A DNA stretch of 56,146 nucleotides from Candidatus Omnitrophota bacterium. Its GTDB lineage: Bacteria; Ratteibacteria; UBA8468; B48-G9; DTJG01. The notes under the pieces were generated by a model. That model was not told the DNA's origin. It made no database searches and was given only the letters and a program-made list of their open reading frames with translations. The translations under genes and the position numbers were made by a program. The stretch covers positions 1 through 56,146 of the forward strand of contig JAMDAS010000025.1 in NCBI GenBank assembly GCA_023484085.1. Reading direction: 5' to 3'. The stretch's first letter is position 1, and each line of letters starts with the position of its first letter. This document shows positions 42,928-51,608 of this stretch, piece by piece.

Positions 42928-45900
42928 ATGAAGAGAATTTTAGCAATAAGTATATTGTTGGGTTTATTTTCTATAGGATATGTATTTGGCAGTAGTATAA
43001 GCATTCAGAAAAAGCCGGCTGTTTTATTTGTCGGATATGGTGCTAATAATTATATTATTGCAAGAGATTTATATAAGGATGGATTTACACTCAATAATTT
43101 TACCCAATCTTTGTTGACATGGGATGAAGTAAGAAATTATAATGTAATAGTTCTTACAGGTACAGGTCTTGGTCCTTCAAACTCAGATTTCACATTAACA
43201 CAGATAAACAAACAGAATATATCAGTACTAAAAAAATTTTTATCAGCAGGTGGGGGTATTTTATATATTCCTTACTGGGGGGAAATGAATTCTGCGATTC
43301 CTCCTCAGGATGCATTTGGGAAAGATATTGGAATAAAACCTTTGTTTAGAGATGTCATATTTGATTCCGAGACACAGAAAATTGCAACTGCATGGGCACT
43401 TCCATTTGCATGGACAAATAACATTACTTCTTCTCCAATAACTGAAGATATCAAAAGTCTATGGTATCCATGTGCGACCCGTTCTGGTGGGATATTGCAT
43501 ACAATCACATTCATTCCGGATAGCCATTGGCATGTTGTAGTAAAAGGATTACCCTCATCTCATACAGAAAAATTTTCACTTTTACTTTATAGTTTTACAA
43601 GTGGAGGTAAAAAAGGCTTTTACTCAACAGAAGTTCCACTTGTAGCATGCCGGCAATTTAAGAAAGGAAGAATTGTGTGTTTATCAATTTCCTCAGATTA
43701 TTTATTTGGAACTTATGCCAATACCACGCTTGAAGGGATTGTTCTGAATAAAGGATTAGATGGAAAACCCTCAAATGGATATCAACTTATTCAGAATTCC
43801 CTTCAATGGTTGTCAGAACCATCGATGAAAAAAAACATTCTTGGTGGAGCAGGTATGGACGTGTCTTTACTTAAAAATCCATATAAGGTGCAATTTGCCA
43901 CTCCATATAATTGGAGTAGTCCACAAAGTATTCCGGCATCTCCGCACTGGTATAAAGGGGTCATAGGAGCGCAGGCGAGATATAATAATTGGACAGGAAA
44001 ATGGAATATAAAAGACTGGGTGGAAACAGCAAAAAAAGATGGATTATCATACATTGTTTTTCTTGAGCCGTTTTCCAGTCTTACAAAAGAACAGTTGGAG
44101 CAGCTAAAAGAAGAATGCAAAAAATATACAACCAATGATTTTACAGCAATACCAGGATTCACAATTAAAGATGAGCTCGGCAATCATTATTTTTATTTTG
44201 GTGAAAATACTCCATACCCGGCAAAAAAATATCTTTCTTCAAATGGGAAAGTATTTGTTTCTTATGACCCTCAGGTAGGAGGGAACCCATATCAGAAAGG
44301 ACAACTTGCAATGACAACACTTGATTATGCCTATACAGATGGTGGATTTAATCTTACAGCAGGCAACTACTTATTTTCAAAGAATCCCATACCATTTTAT
44401 AATTTTTATTCAGACTGGGATGCAATGGGAGTAATAACAAGCAAAAATAATAAGATAATAGATAATAGTATTCCCGGATATTTACAGCTTGTTGATTTTG
44501 GACAGGACCCATTACCAATGGCAATAGATTTAATGAACAATCCCAACTTACTGAAAAAAGCACAATGGTTTACAATGGTAAGTGCACCGAATATATCAAA
44601 TTATTTTAGTTCATGGCATTTTTGGCCTGTAGGTGGTAATAGTATGTATATTACAAATGGACCAAAGATAGAATTTTATAATTATTTAGGCCCTCGTGAT
44701 TATGACCAGTACAGCAATGGTAATTTTATATGGCAGAATTACAGATGGTTATACCATGGGGAAGTAACATCAAAAGCAGGGCTGAAAGAAATAACAATAT
44801 ATGATGGGACAAAGCTTTTCAGACGATTTTTGGCTCATGGGAAGAAACAATTTCAATTTACATTAGACCTGACACATGATAAACAGCACTATCTTGTTTT
44901 AGTTGCTACTGATATTTATGGCAGACAGGCAATATCCAGAGACATTATTGACAGAAACCAAAAATTTGAATTATTCCAGTGCTCTGACAGAAATAATCAG
45001 CTGACTTATAGCCGTTTAATAAGAAAGGATGGTACATGGGTAAGTGGGAATGGAGGGGATACTCCGAATAAACGGCTTGGCGCAAAGCAAATAAACCCTG
45101 CAGGAAATTTTTATAATGACCCACGGCTTGGAGCACCTGCATTTGATGGTTCAGCAGGTGGAGACCCTGTCTTTTTCTCCCCTGTTATCTGTAATTCTAT
45201 GAAAGGACAGATTCAATCTCCAAATGTGGTAGATGCATTAAGTTTACTTGCAGAAGGAAATGTGCAGATAGGACAAGGAATATGGAAATGGAATTTTGCT
45301 GATAACATCAATGTATATAATGTATGGCATACACTATGGAGAACACAACCAGCAAAAGAATTTACCATGACAAAAACAAACTATTCCTTTAATTTAGACC
45401 CGAATAGTCCCATTGCAGTATATTTGTGGGATATTCACATCAGACTTTTAAAAGACATACCAAACAATGGATTCATTATTGGATTTATAAGTCCATCTGA
45501 ATCAACAACCTGGGCAATAAAAAGCGGAAATAATCTTTATTCAGGGATATATAATAAAGGACAACAAAAAAATATCACTGAACCATTTAACAAAGGGGAT
45601 TATGTTGCGGATTTGAATTCTCCATTGGGAGGTATGGCAATATATCCTTTAACAAATGGGCTACAGGTATCAACAACAGTGCCGCAGAGAAATTATATAT
45701 ACATCAATCTGCCAAAACAAAACTCACCGCAGAAAAAAGGACAGACAAAGGATATAAAACTATTGTTTATCGGAATTCCAAGAAACACACCCCTTACAAG
45801 AACCTTTTATCCATCTCCGTTAAATAAAGTGGTAAAGAAATTTCAGGAACAGTTCGGGCTTGGTTCTGATGGAAAAACAGGATATAACCTGAATATAAAA

Positions 45901-46350
45901 ACAGGGAAGATTATAAATAAAAGATATGTGCTTGATATTGAGGCTGGAAAATACAAATGCTTCTCAGGTAGTATCACCGGCAATTTAATCTCAACGCTGC
46001 CAATAGTAGTATCAAACCTTGGCAACAGGGATTCAGTGTATTTATATGACAGTGGGCTGAAAAAAGCAAGACCACTTGGGATTTTTGATAAGAAAGCATA
46101 TTCAGTCATAACATTACATGGTAGCAGGAATATCTTTATAGGGGAGCCCATTATCTGCGGCAATCCCAAAATATTTGCTCATGTAACCCAGACAGGGGAA
46201 AACACATGGAATATTGAATTTAATAATCCGACAAATAAAACAATAACAACCTCTGTCCAAATAAATCCATACTTTGACCCGCTGAAAGGGAAAACCATAA
46301 AAGAGGAAATTACAATAGCGCCCGGCGCTTCTATATCCAAAACAATATAA
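42928..46350 (+). CDS. Secreted giant protein with amidotransferase-like and PHP-like segments (paralogue 1)
   Basis: The 1,140-residue protein has a signal peptide (MKRILAISILLGLFSIGYVFG, about 1-22) nearly identical to that of the next gene. An amidotransferase/ThuA-like domain follows (~30-290: PAVLFVGYGANNYIIARDLYKDGF, ISVLKKFLSAGGGILYIPYWG). Around 345-430, HWYKGVIGAQARYNNWTG to AIPGFTIKDELGNHYFYFG resembles the PHP metallophosphoesterase fold as seen in bacterial surface proteins, but the usual FTDH is replaced by FLEPF. The C-terminal half is beta-rich and unrecognised. gggaggataag is the ribosome site. Substrate and activity are unknown. Confidence 0.75.
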   Translation: MKRILAISILLGLFSIGYVFGSSISIQKKPAVLFVGYGANNYIIARDLYKDGFTLNNFTQSLLTWDEVRNYNVIVLTGTGLGPSNSDFTLTQINKQNISVLKKFLSAGGGILYIPYWGEMNSAIPPQDAFGKDIGIKPLFRDVIFDSETQKIATAWALPFAWTNNITSSPITEDIKSLWYPCATRSGGILHTITFIPDSHWHVVVKGLPSSHTEKFSLLLYSFTSGGKKGFYSTEVPLVACRQFKKGRIVCLSISSDYLFGTYANTTLEGIVLNKGLDGKPSNGYQLIQNSLQWLSEPSMKKNILGGAGMDVSLLKNPYKVQFATPYNWSSPQSIPASPHWYKGVIGAQARYNNWTGKWNIKDWVETAKKDGLSYIVFLEPFSSLTKEQLEQLKEECKKYTTNDFTAIPGFTIKDELGNHYFYFGENTPYPAKKYLSSNGKVFVSYDPQVGGNPYQKGQLAMTTLDYAYTDGGFNLTAGNYLFSKNPIPFYNFYSDWDAMGVITSKNNKIIDNSIPGYLQLVDFGQDPLPMAIDLMNNPNLLKKAQWFTMVSAPNISNYFSSWHFWPVGGNSMYITNGPKIEFYNYLGPRDYDQYSNGNFIWQNYRWLYHGEVTSKAGLKEITIYDGTKLFRRFLAHGKKQFQFTLDLTHDKQHYLVLVATDIYGRQAISRDIIDRNQKFELFQCSDRNNQLTYSRLIRKDGTWVSGNGGDTPNKRLGAKQINPAGNFYNDPRLGAPAFDGSAGGDPVFFSPVICNSMKGQIQSPNVVDALSLLAEGNVQIGQGIWKWNFADNINVYNVWHTLWRTQPAKEFTMTKTNYSFNLDPNSPIAVYLWDIHIRLLKDIPNNGFIIGFISPSESTTWAIKSGNNLYSGIYNKGQQKNITEPFNKGDYVADLNSPLGGMAIYPLTNGLQVSTTVPQRNYIYINLPKQNSPQKKGQTKDIKLLFIGIPRNTPLTRTFYPSPLNKVVKKFQEQFGLGSDGKTGYNLNIKTGKIINKRYVLDIEAGKYKCFSGSITGNLISTLPIVVSNLGNRDSVYLYDSGLKKARPLGIFDKKAYSVITLHGSRNIFIGEPIICGNPKIFAHVTQTGENTWNIEFNNPTNKTITTSVQINPYFDPLKGKTIKEEITIAPGASISKTI

Positions 46351-46369
46351 CAAACAATATGTTTTACTC

Positions 46370-46386
46370 TTAAATACTCAGCTAAC
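46370..46386 (-). promoter_or_regulatory. Weak copy of the operator-like motif upstream of the 46449 gene
   Basis: On the minus strand this reads GTTAGCTGAGTATTTAA, differing at four positions from GTTCACTGAATATTTAC found upstream of the 17037-19460 glycosidase. It lies 63-79 bp before the next gene. Confidence 0.35.
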
Positions 46387-46392
46387 GGTGTT

Positions 46393-46444
46393 TCCTCCAA
46401 AAATATTGGCGGACTACCGGACTGAAGGTACAAAATTTGGAGGA
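46393..46444 (+). promoter_or_regulatory. Hairpin that pairs with the ribosome site of the 46449 gene; contains a dispersed repeat
   Basis: TCCTCCAAA (46393-46401) is the exact complement of TTTGGAGGA (46436-46444), the Shine-Dalgarno of the next gene, so the mRNA could hide its own ribosome site. The left arm and loop (46393-46427) match the minus strand of 27783-27815. Confidence 0.5.
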
Positions 46445-46448
46445 TAAA

Positions 46449-49400
46449 ATGAAGAGAATTTTAGCAATAGGGATTTTGTTGTGTTTATTTTCTATAGGTT
46501 ATGTATTTGGCAGTAATATAAGCAGTCAGAAAAAGCCATCAATATTATTTTGTGCTCCACAGGCAGGGTATGGCTGGGTGGATTTAGGATACTTAAGACA
46601 ACTTACACAGAAAGGATTTGAGGTGGATTATACCACGGACCTGTCTCAGGTTACATGGAACAGAATCAAACACTACAACGTTCTGGTAATTTATGTAACG
46701 CCTGATGCATTTGCAATATCTGACCAGGGGCAAAGGTCATTCCCGGAAGAAAAGGAAAAATCTTTTGTCAATCTAATAAAGAAATATCTTTCTCATGGTG
46801 GTGGTGTATTTCTTTTTCCAAGTGAAACAAATATTACATGGGGACAACATACAAAACAACAGGTATCAGACCTGACAAATTTTTTGGGAGCAAAAGTACC
46901 GGTAGACCTGATTGTAGAAAAAAACCCTGCTGATGTTTCTGCGATAAGTCACATGTCATACGGTGTTTCTGTGGCTTGGACAGATAACGTTTTTCCAACA
47001 TCTGTCAGCCAGGGGGTAAAAGGTATCTGGTACCCGACTCAACCGGCGTATTTTGCGCAGATGACATCTCCATTATGGGTCAACAAAGACTGGCAGGTAG
47101 TTATAAGGGCGTCAAAGACAGCCTATCTTCAGCCGGTAAATTTTAATAATGCCACTGATGTCATTAAGCATCCGTTTATTCTGCCGGCAGAGACGCCGGA
47201 ACCCGTATTATTTGCAATCCGCTCATATAAAACCGGCAGGATTGCATTTATGGACCAGTGGAGACAATTTTCTATCGGCGCAGGGACAAAATGGCTATAC
47301 AACAATGAGGTTTTAAGCAAAGGATTTAAAGGCAGACCCAGTGATTTTGGCAGGCTATTGGATAATACGTTCAAATGGTTGGCAGAGCCATCTCTAAAAA
47401 ATCATACTCTTGGTGGATATACGACTTTAATGGATAAACTGATACCCCCCAATTATCTTTCCGGCGTAAAAAAGCAATATAATGGATTTAACAGCCATTT
47501 TGTCAAAAACTGGGTATCCCGGCCAAATTTTTTAAATTATGGAAGAAGTTCAGTTCCTCCTCATCTATATCGTGGTTTGATTGGAGTAAAAACCACTTTC
47601 AGTACAGGAAAAAACACTGTCCGGCAGTATGCACAGGAAGCGCAAAAATTAGGATTGAATTTTCTTGTATTCATGGATAATTTTTCTCAACTGACACCGG
47701 TAAAGTTTAAGCAACTAAAAGAGGAATGTAAAAAATATTCAAACGATAAACTTAAGTTATTTGCAGGATTTAGTATAAAAAACAACATAGGAAACCACAT
47801 GCTGTTTTTTGGACCTCATCCTGCATGGCCCCCGGATAATGTTTTAACCGGACACCATAAAGACATTATTTATATTCAGCAGGAGAATAAAAAAGGGCAG
47901 TATACTTACCCGGGAGTTACTCCTTTCATTGACTGGGTATTGAATAATTATTCCCAGTATAATCAGGTGGCATATTATGATTTTTCCGGGAGTAAAGAAG
48001 GTATGAAGATGCATGACCTGAGGCTATATGGAATGGCAGGATTGATGTATTATAAAAATGGCAGACTTGTAGAAAACGATACAAAAGATTATCTTACCAC
48101 TGTACAGGGTGCCATGCCGTCTGTCCCTGCCAGTATAGATGAGGTTGATTCAGTCAGACAGTTATCCAATGCCGTAAAAGAAAACCATTACCTTACCTAT
48201 GTTAATGCTGATTCTCTGGATAACATGTTCATGAGTGGGTTACGCTGGAACAATCAATATGATGGATTTGATGATTTCATATCAAACGGTCCCAAAATTC
48301 TTGCATGGCCGGCATGTTGGAGAGTAATTACTTATGGCGGGGAACAATTTATTACTGCACCCAATGTTATGCCTTCCCATATCCTTGTTACCTCAAAAAT
48401 CGGGTTAAAGGAGATTGACATATACAATGGTCAGCATCTTTTCCGCAGGATTTTTCTTCATGGGGAAAAAGAGTTTAACAAGGATTTGATTTTAAATGCA
48501 ACAATCCAGAAAAATTTAGTGCTTATTGCAAAGGACATTGCAGGACACAAAGCAATAAGTTTTCCCAGAATATCCCGGTTTGAAGGAGACTTGGCACCGG
48601 TCTTTTGTTCTGACCATGAAAATTCTTATGCAGGTGCATTACTGTTTTCCCATGGACCGGCATGGTTTCCATTAGTCCGTATACCACCTCTTCCAAACGC
48701 AGGAGATACCTGGGATGGAGGACCGCTTGCTGTATCTCCATTAACAGGGAATCAGAGTACAGTTCCTGTTCTTGACAGCAGTATGGGAAAAGAGGATGGT
48801 GGAAGATTTAACCAGATTCCTTTGCTGAATTTTTCAGATGAAGGAGCTGTTGGTATGGAAGGAGTTCATAAAGATGTGTTTGATAATAGACTTCTTGCTG
48901 TAGCGAATACATGGAATACATGTGGGCCTATTGCAGGGCCATCAAAACTTTTTAAATACAGCCAGTATTACAGGGAATGGTTCAGACCTACGGTTGATGT
49001 CCCACATACTGGTTGGGCAGGTCCACAGGTAGGAGCAGGAACAACTGTGTCATTATTCAGAGAGGTTATCACATTCAGAAAAAATTTAAAAGTCAAATCT
49101 TTATTGCTCGGTTACAACACGGGAAACCAAACCAATCATGGTTTTCTTGTTATTGGAACGAACAAAGGAATGGAACAGGTTGATTTATCCAAACCGGGAA
49201 ATTATAAAACTTTTCATCTGAAAAAAGGTGATTGGTTTGGGTATTACAACAAACAAAAACAGCCTGCCAATAGTGCTTTATTTATTAACCGTGGTGGACC
49301 AATATATTTACAAAATAATGCACCATACGTTTTTATCTATGCAGATATAAATAATAAACAGGTGAAGAAAGGGGATATTTTTATTTATGAACTCAGCACC

Positions 49401-49988
49401 CTGGGATTTCCAGTGAACGTTGAAATACATAAAGTATCCCAACTTCTACGGTATATAAATGAGTTAAAGACACCTGGTGGATTATTGGTGGCACGGGGGA
49501 CAAAAGTCCAAAGTTCGGGTATTGAGGAATTTATTCCTGAAAACCATGCAGTGGAACTGTACATCCAGAAGCCGTTTACATCCCTGCCTTTGACGCTCCC
49601 TGTAAGAATTCAGGGTCTTAATCCACGGTGGTCAGCAGGATTGTTCCTGATAAAAGGGTATGGAGATTTTGGCACAGGAGAGAATCTATATCGTCCATTG
49701 GCAGTGAGCCGAACCGGGCATGCGTATATTCCAATGTATGTGGACTGGTCTACGGCAACATGGCTTGTTGCCGGCCAGCCGATAGTTGCGGGTAAACATG
49801 GAAAAAAACTTTTTATCCAGGTTACACGTCTCCAGGCTCACCCGGGAAAATGGTATGTTGCCGTTAATAACCCTACAAATAAAACAATTACCACTATTTT
49901 ACACCCGACAATGGATTTACCCGGCCTTGTATTTCATACTCAATTTATTACCTTGAAACCCGGGGAATATAGAGTGCTTCAACATTAA
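46449..49988 (+). CDS. Secreted giant protein with amidotransferase-like and PHP-like segments (paralogue 2)
   Basis: The 1,179-residue paralogue of the gene at 42928 has almost the same signal peptide (MKRILAIGILLCLFSIGYVFG), a ThuA-like domain (~30-310), a PHP-like segment (~375-460: LYRGLIGVKTTFSTG, FLVFMDNFSQLTPVKFKQLK, LFAGFSIKNNIGNHMLFFG) and a long beta-rich C-terminal half ending NNPTNKTI, as in its paralogue. The frame opens at a TTG (46437), but ATG 46449 after ttggaggataaa is the start by comparison with the paralogue. The metal-binding FTDH of true PHP enzymes is FMDNF here. Strong similarity at the signal peptide and divergence elsewhere suggest an old tandem duplication. Confidence 0.75.
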   Translation: MKRILAIGILLCLFSIGYVFGSNISSQKKPSILFCAPQAGYGWVDLGYLRQLTQKGFEVDYTTDLSQVTWNRIKHYNVLVIYVTPDAFAISDQGQRSFPEEKEKSFVNLIKKYLSHGGGVFLFPSETNITWGQHTKQQVSDLTNFLGAKVPVDLIVEKNPADVSAISHMSYGVSVAWTDNVFPTSVSQGVKGIWYPTQPAYFAQMTSPLWVNKDWQVVIRASKTAYLQPVNFNNATDVIKHPFILPAETPEPVLFAIRSYKTGRIAFMDQWRQFSIGAGTKWLYNNEVLSKGFKGRPSDFGRLLDNTFKWLAEPSLKNHTLGGYTTLMDKLIPPNYLSGVKKQYNGFNSHFVKNWVSRPNFLNYGRSSVPPHLYRGLIGVKTTFSTGKNTVRQYAQEAQKLGLNFLVFMDNFSQLTPVKFKQLKEECKKYSNDKLKLFAGFSIKNNIGNHMLFFGPHPAWPPDNVLTGHHKDIIYIQQENKKGQYTYPGVTPFIDWVLNNYSQYNQVAYYDFSGSKEGMKMHDLRLYGMAGLMYYKNGRLVENDTKDYLTTVQGAMPSVPASIDEVDSVRQLSNAVKENHYLTYVNADSLDNMFMSGLRWNNQYDGFDDFISNGPKILAWPACWRVITYGGEQFITAPNVMPSHILVTSKIGLKEIDIYNGQHLFRRIFLHGEKEFNKDLILNATIQKNLVLIAKDIAGHKAISFPRISRFEGDLAPVFCSDHENSYAGALLFSHGPAWFPLVRIPPLPNAGDTWDGGPLAVSPLTGNQSTVPVLDSSMGKEDGGRFNQIPLLNFSDEGAVGMEGVHKDVFDNRLLAVANTWNTCGPIAGPSKLFKYSQYYREWFRPTVDVPHTGWAGPQVGAGTTVSLFREVITFRKNLKVKSLLLGYNTGNQTNHGFLVIGTNKGMEQVDLSKPGNYKTFHLKKGDWFGYYNKQKQPANSALFINRGGPIYLQNNAPYVFIYADINNKQVKKGDIFIYELSTLGFPVNVEIHKVSQLLRYINELKTPGGLLVARGTKVQSSGIEEFIPENHAVELYIQKPFTSLPLTLPVRIQGLNPRWSAGLFLIKGYGDFGTGENLYRPLAVSRTGHAYIPMYVDWSTATWLVAGQPIVAGKHGKKLFIQVTRLQAHPGKWYVAVNNPTNKTITTILHPTMDLPGLVFHTQFITLKPGEYRVLQH

Positions 49989-50001
49989 TAAAAGGAGGAA
50001 T

Positions 50002-51576
50002 ATGGATTTCAATAAAAAAATTATTTTTTTATTGTTGATATTTTTATCCTGTAGTTTTTCATTATTTGCAGCATCAGTAAAAATAATCACTGGCAGAAAT
50101 GGTGAAAAACTGATAATCATGCAAAATAATCTTCTCAGATTGCAGATTGACCCAAATCATGGTGCGCGTGTGGAAGGTTTTCAATATAAACCATGGGGAA
50201 AAATTAATATTATCCAGGATAAAAACGGACAGGGTCTTCTTGCAGACCATTTCTGGCAGGAAAGCTGGCCAGGTCAGTTCTGGAATGCAAAATATAATTA
50301 TAAAATTCTCTCCAGAGGGCCTGCAGAAGTATCAGTTGGATTTAGTTGCCTTTCTCAAAATAACGGTATTCCCCAGGTTGCAGGTATTTTATTGGAGAAA
50401 ACAATAACCCTAAAAGAAAATGACAGGGTAATCATGGTGACAATCAGTTTAACCAATAAGACGTCTACCGGGAAATATGTAGGTTATTGGCTGCAGAACG
50501 TATGCTGGCTTGGTGGTGAAAAACCCGATAACTATTATTTCAGACCGGGTAAAACCGGGATTAACATAACATCTTCCAATGAAGCAAATCCTCCTGACGG
50601 CGGATTTTTACGGCATCCACAGGCCGGGTGGCTCGCAGGGATTGATAAAAAAACTAAAACAGGGCTGATTTTTTTTATGAATTATAATGAACTGTGGTTT
50701 CTGTATAATTGTACGGCCGCCTCTACAATAGAATGGCAGTATCAGGCAGTCGTAATCTCACCAGGCAGAACATGGCGGACGCATATAACCATTGTTCCTG
50801 TATCTGAAGTAAAATCATTAAGCGGAAATTCCATAAAAAAAGTTGTTCAATCCTTATCCGTTTATTCCATCAAAAGCCAGAAAAAGTTCACATTAGTTCT
50901 CAGGCCTGAAAAAATTATACGTATCATAAAACCCCAGCCGCACGTTCTTTTTCTTAAGGGGCTTTTTTCTCCCCAGTATCATATTGGAGAGGTATTAAAA
51001 CAGGTCTCCTCTTCTGTTAAAATAAAGGAAGGATACGTTTATGATTCAGTTTTTGGTTCCCATCTGGATTATTTCCCGTATAATTATGATGAGCTGATGA
51101 GTTATAATCTTGTAATAATAGGAGACGTAAGTGCAGAGTCTCTTGGAAATGCCGGTATGGAAATGTTAAAAGACTATTGTAAGTATGGAGGCAACATCCT
51201 GGTTCTTGGAGGACCTTGTGCGTATGGTGATGGCGGATACCAGAACACTATTCTGAACAGGATATTGCCTGTAATCAGTCAACGCCCTTTTGATTTACGG
51301 CGCAGCAAAAAGCATGAAAAAATTATCCTGTCTCCCAAAATCAGGGACATGTTTTCCAATAAAATCCCTGAACCGCAATATATCCATGATGTAACAGTCA
51401 AACCTGGTGCTGAAGTGCTGATGAGATATGGTTCATTACCCGTAATTGTATCAGGGCATTATGGAGAAGGTAGGATATTCTGCATTACTGCACCACCAAT
51501 GGGAAGACACAATATCTATAAAAATGCACAATGGCATAAAATATTAGTATATTTACTTAAACAGGCAGGTATATAA
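50002..51576 (+). CDS. Secreted protein: mutarotase-like beta-sandwich plus amidotransferase-like domain
   Basis: Signal peptide 1-23 (SLFA|AS) is followed by a ~260-residue beta-sandwich resembling galactose-mutarotase-like sugar-binding folds (MQNNLLRLQIDPNHGARVEGFQYK, GILLEKTITLKENDRVIMV, TGLIFFMNYNELWFLYN). The C-terminal ~210 residues are a class I amidotransferase-like alpha/beta domain (YNLVIIGDVSAESLGNAGMEMLKDYCKYGGNILVLGGPCAYG) closely resembling the stand-alone protein at 55182. No catalytic triad is evident. aaaaggagga precedes the start, 13 bases after the previous gene, so it is in the same operon. A role in binding or modifying carbohydrate outside the cytoplasm is inferred. Confidence 0.75.
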   Translation: MDFNKKIIFLLLIFLSCSFSLFAASVKIITGRNGEKLIIMQNNLLRLQIDPNHGARVEGFQYKPWGKINIIQDKNGQGLLADHFWQESWPGQFWNAKYNYKILSRGPAEVSVGFSCLSQNNGIPQVAGILLEKTITLKENDRVIMVTISLTNKTSTGKYVGYWLQNVCWLGGEKPDNYYFRPGKTGINITSSNEANPPDGGFLRHPQAGWLAGIDKKTKTGLIFFMNYNELWFLYNCTAASTIEWQYQAVVISPGRTWRTHITIVPVSEVKSLSGNSIKKVVQSLSVYSIKSQKKFTLVLRPEKIIRIIKPQPHVLFLKGLFSPQYHIGEVLKQVSSSVKIKEGYVYDSVFGSHLDYFPYNYDELMSYNLVIIGDVSAESLGNAGMEMLKDYCKYGGNILVLGGPCAYGDGGYQNTILNRILPVISQRPFDLRRSKKHEKIILSPKIRDMFSNKIPEPQYIHDVTVKPGAEVLMRYGSLPVIVSGHYGEGRIFCITAPPMGRHNIYKNAQWHKILVYLLKQAGI

Positions 51577-51608
51577 TAACAAATTTTTCTAAAGAACAGG
51601 AGGAGATT

